A DNA stretch of 14,369 bases from Avidesulfovibrio sp964369685 (GTDB lineage: Bacteria; Desulfobacterota; Desulfovibrionia; Desulfovibrionales; Desulfovibrionaceae), in NCBI GenBank assembly GCA_964369685.1, contig CAYJFB010000036.1:1-14369 (forward strand). Direction: 5' to 3'. Both the position numbers and the translations under genes were made by a program. Within the stretch, counting starts at the first letter, position 1. Every line of letters begins with the position of its first letter. Below the pieces are notes generated by a model. The model was not told the DNA's origin. It saw only the letters and a program-made list of their open reading frames with translations, and ran no database searches. Of this stretch, positions 13,178 to 14,369 are shown one piece after another.

Positions 13178-13951
13178 TTATGACGCCAAAAACGCCCATA
13201 AGCCTTGGTTATTGATAAGGTAGCGGGGTGTAATGTGTTTGGCATATTGCGCTTCAGGAATGAGTAAATATTCTGGCTTGCTTAAATTATCAAGAATAAA
13301 AAAATTTTTTTTCACGCGTGCAGCCAGCACCGCATGGCCGCTTGGTGTTTTTTTCGTGTCTAAGATGACGACCCACAGATCGTTATCATTCCACGCCAAA
13401 TACTGTAATGCAAAGTATTTGGCAATGGCATAGTCTTCACAATCTCCGCGACCTTTTTTTAAAAACTCCTGTGGTGTTGCCCAATACTCTTTGACTCCAT
13501 ATAATTTTTGGTCGTCACTGCTCGGGATCATATTGAAAAAACCATTGATAACACGCAATTGTTTCATAGAATCCATTGTAGGAAACTGTTTTCCTATTTC
13601 GCGCCATTGTTGGAGCCTATATTTGTTTAAAGGTATATTGTTTGCTTTATACACCGATTGGCTGTGTTGAGTGCGAATGGTTTGCCAGCGTGTTTTGAGT
13701 TTTGCAATCTGTTCGGGAAGCTCGGTAATCTCTTCAAGCAATACCGCTTCGTGTCCCAAAAGAGTCACTCGTGGTGTTGATTTAGGAATACGCAATGTAA
13801 CCGAGGTTTGCTGTTCAGCTAAAGCGATAGGGACAAACCCTTGTAAGACAATAACCAAAGAAAAAGCAATAAAGCAAAAAAAACGTGTATGCGATGGCAA
13901 AATAAAAAACATCTCTATCCATTTTATATGGGCGCTATTTCCGGCAAACAT
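13178..13951 (-). CDS. lapG: LapG-like periplasmic transglutaminase-fold cysteine protease (BTLCP family)
   Basis: A 257-residue exported protein. A hydrophobic signal segment at about 24-44 (FFCFIAFSLVIVLQGFVPIA) ends near ALA-EQQ. The mature part carries the BTLCP catalytic triad: Cys171 in KGRGDCEDYAIAKYF, His206 in SGHAVLA, and Asp221 in FILDNLS, preceded by the family motif YWATPQEFL. LapG proteases cut large RTX-type adhesins at the cell surface and release biofilm attachment, under control of the c-di-GMP receptor LapD. LapD and the adhesin are not in the window. The start at 13951 has AAGGTGG eight bases upstream; an ATG at 13912 would give a more standard signal peptide and is a real alternative. 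Length fits the family. The substrate is unknown. Confidence 0.88.
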   Translation of the reverse strand: MFAGNSAHIKWIEMFFILPSHTRFFCFIAFSLVIVLQGFVPIALAEQQTSVTLRIPKSTPRVTLLGHEAVLLEEITELPEQIAKLKTRWQTIRTQHSQSVYKANNIPLNKYRLQQWREIGKQFPTMDSMKQLRVINGFFNMIPSSDDQKLYGVKEYWATPQEFLKKGRGDCEDYAIAKYFALQYLAWNDNDLWVVILDTKKTPSGHAVLAARVKKNFFILDNLSKPEYLLIPEAQYAKHITPRYLINNQGLWAFLAS

Positions 13952-14266
13952 ACTATGAACCACCTTTTTATTTCAAACAGCGTTTTCAATCCTCAATAGT
14001 AAAGCATAATGTATTTTTTTTATTGAATACAAACTTACTTATAAATACTATATATAGTATTTATAATTTTTTTTTTAAAGTCAATACCGCTCTCAAAAAT
14101 ATATTTGAAATCTTATACCATAATTATGATAAAAAGCACGTCGCAACGTGATGGCGAGCGTTGATTGTTTGAGTTTTCTTTGATATTTTTGAAAAATATT
14201 TAAACAATACGTTTTTAAACGTTCATTTATTTCAACGAAAAAGAAAAAGTTTTTTTGGGAGAAAAC
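13952..14266. promoter_or_regulatory. AT-rich divergent promoter region between lapG and the right-edge gene
   Basis: About 315 bases with no gene. It contains the 28-bp palindrome at 14039-14066, a shorter inverted repeat ATATTTTT-G-AAAAATAT near 14184-14200, and long A/T runs typical of curved promoter DNA. No single promoter stands out on either strand. Confidence 0.5.
14039..14066. repeat. 28-bp perfect palindrome upstream of lapG
   Basis: Half-site TTATAAATACTATA (14039-14052) is directly followed by its reverse complement. It is followed on the plus strand by a run of T (14067-14076), so an RNA hairpin with U-tract could form there, but the stem is all A-U except for two G-C pairs. Its place midway between two divergent genes favours an operator. 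Confidence 0.75.
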
Positions 14267-14369
14267 ATGAGTAAAAAATTCCTTTACGCGGCGATGTTGT
14301 TTCAAATATTTTTTTTGCCACTCACGGGCAATGCCAAAACAATAGAATTGCCTGCTGTTGAAAAAGAAC
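14267..14369 (+). CDS. Exported protein, N-terminal fragment
   Basis: The first 34 codons of a gene that runs off the right edge. The ATG at 14267-14269 is preceded by GGGAG six bases upstream. The translation starts MSKKFLYAAMLFQIFFLP and reads like a signal peptide: Lys-Lys, a hydrophobic core (FLYAAMLFQIFFLPL), and a possible cleavage after GNA (residue 23), then KTIELPAVEKE. Divergence from lapG suggests an outer-membrane or secretion component such as a TolC-type channel of the adhesin exporter, but nothing visible proves this. Confidence 0.65.
   Translation, partial: MSKKFLYAAMLFQIFFLPLTGNAKTIELPAVEKE

Noticed and set aside
1..14369. CRISPR array, tRNA, rRNA or insertion sequence
   Set aside because: No regularly spaced repeats, tRNA cloverleaf, rRNA-like sequence or transposase reading frame was found by eye on either strand.

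Overview
The window looks like a genome fragment from a sulfate-reducing deltaproteobacterium of the Desulfovibrio group (Desulfovibrionaceae-like, moderate GC with AT-rich intergenic stretches). This is inferred from three things: a periplasmic [NiFeSe] hydrogenase with a UGA-encoded selenocysteine, the archaeal-type entry to the shikimate pathway (ADH synthase plus 3-dehydroquinate synthase II) clustered with aroA, and a LapG-type protease. One 100-N assembly gap (3103-3202) interrupts aroA.

Layout. Positions 1-89 hold the start of hypB (minus strand, runs off the left edge). Positions 210-539 hold a solitary HigA-like antitoxin or regulator with two operator-like repeats upstream. Positions 718-5854 hold a minus-strand aromatic operon in the order ADH synthase, DHQ synthase II, free-standing chorismate mutase, aroA, aroC, aroK, ending in a terminator at 697-730. 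Positions 5917-6166 are its control region. Positions 6361-8866 are hysB-hysA (minus strand) with their own terminator. Positions 9472-11751 hold a membrane chemoreceptor, 12110-13120 a degenerate receiver/GAF-like protein, 13178-13951 a LapG-like cysteine protease (minus), and 14267 onward the first codons of a divergently transcribed exported protein.

Main result. Upstream of the aromatic operon there is a complete transcription attenuator that ORF callers miss. It has a TTGACA promoter, a ribosome-binding site, and a 38-codon leader peptide with eight Phe/Tyr/Trp codons in eleven (VYSFGFWYFSYF). It also has a pause-type hairpin over those codons, a long antiterminator helix whose 5' arm is the end of the leader ORF, and a GC-rich terminator followed by eight U. 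The geometry predicts that shortage of charged Phe, Tyr or Trp tRNA allows read-through into the whole common aromatic pathway, so one leader would sense all three end products.

Other points. hysA continues 22 codons past an in-frame UGA, which is read as Sec482 with a SECIS-like hairpin just downstream. The chorismate mutase stops exactly where a prephenate dehydratase domain usually begins, and a 32-bp tandem duplication covers its stop codon. Two long perfect palindromes (36 bp upstream of hysB, 28 bp upstream of lapG) are unexplained.
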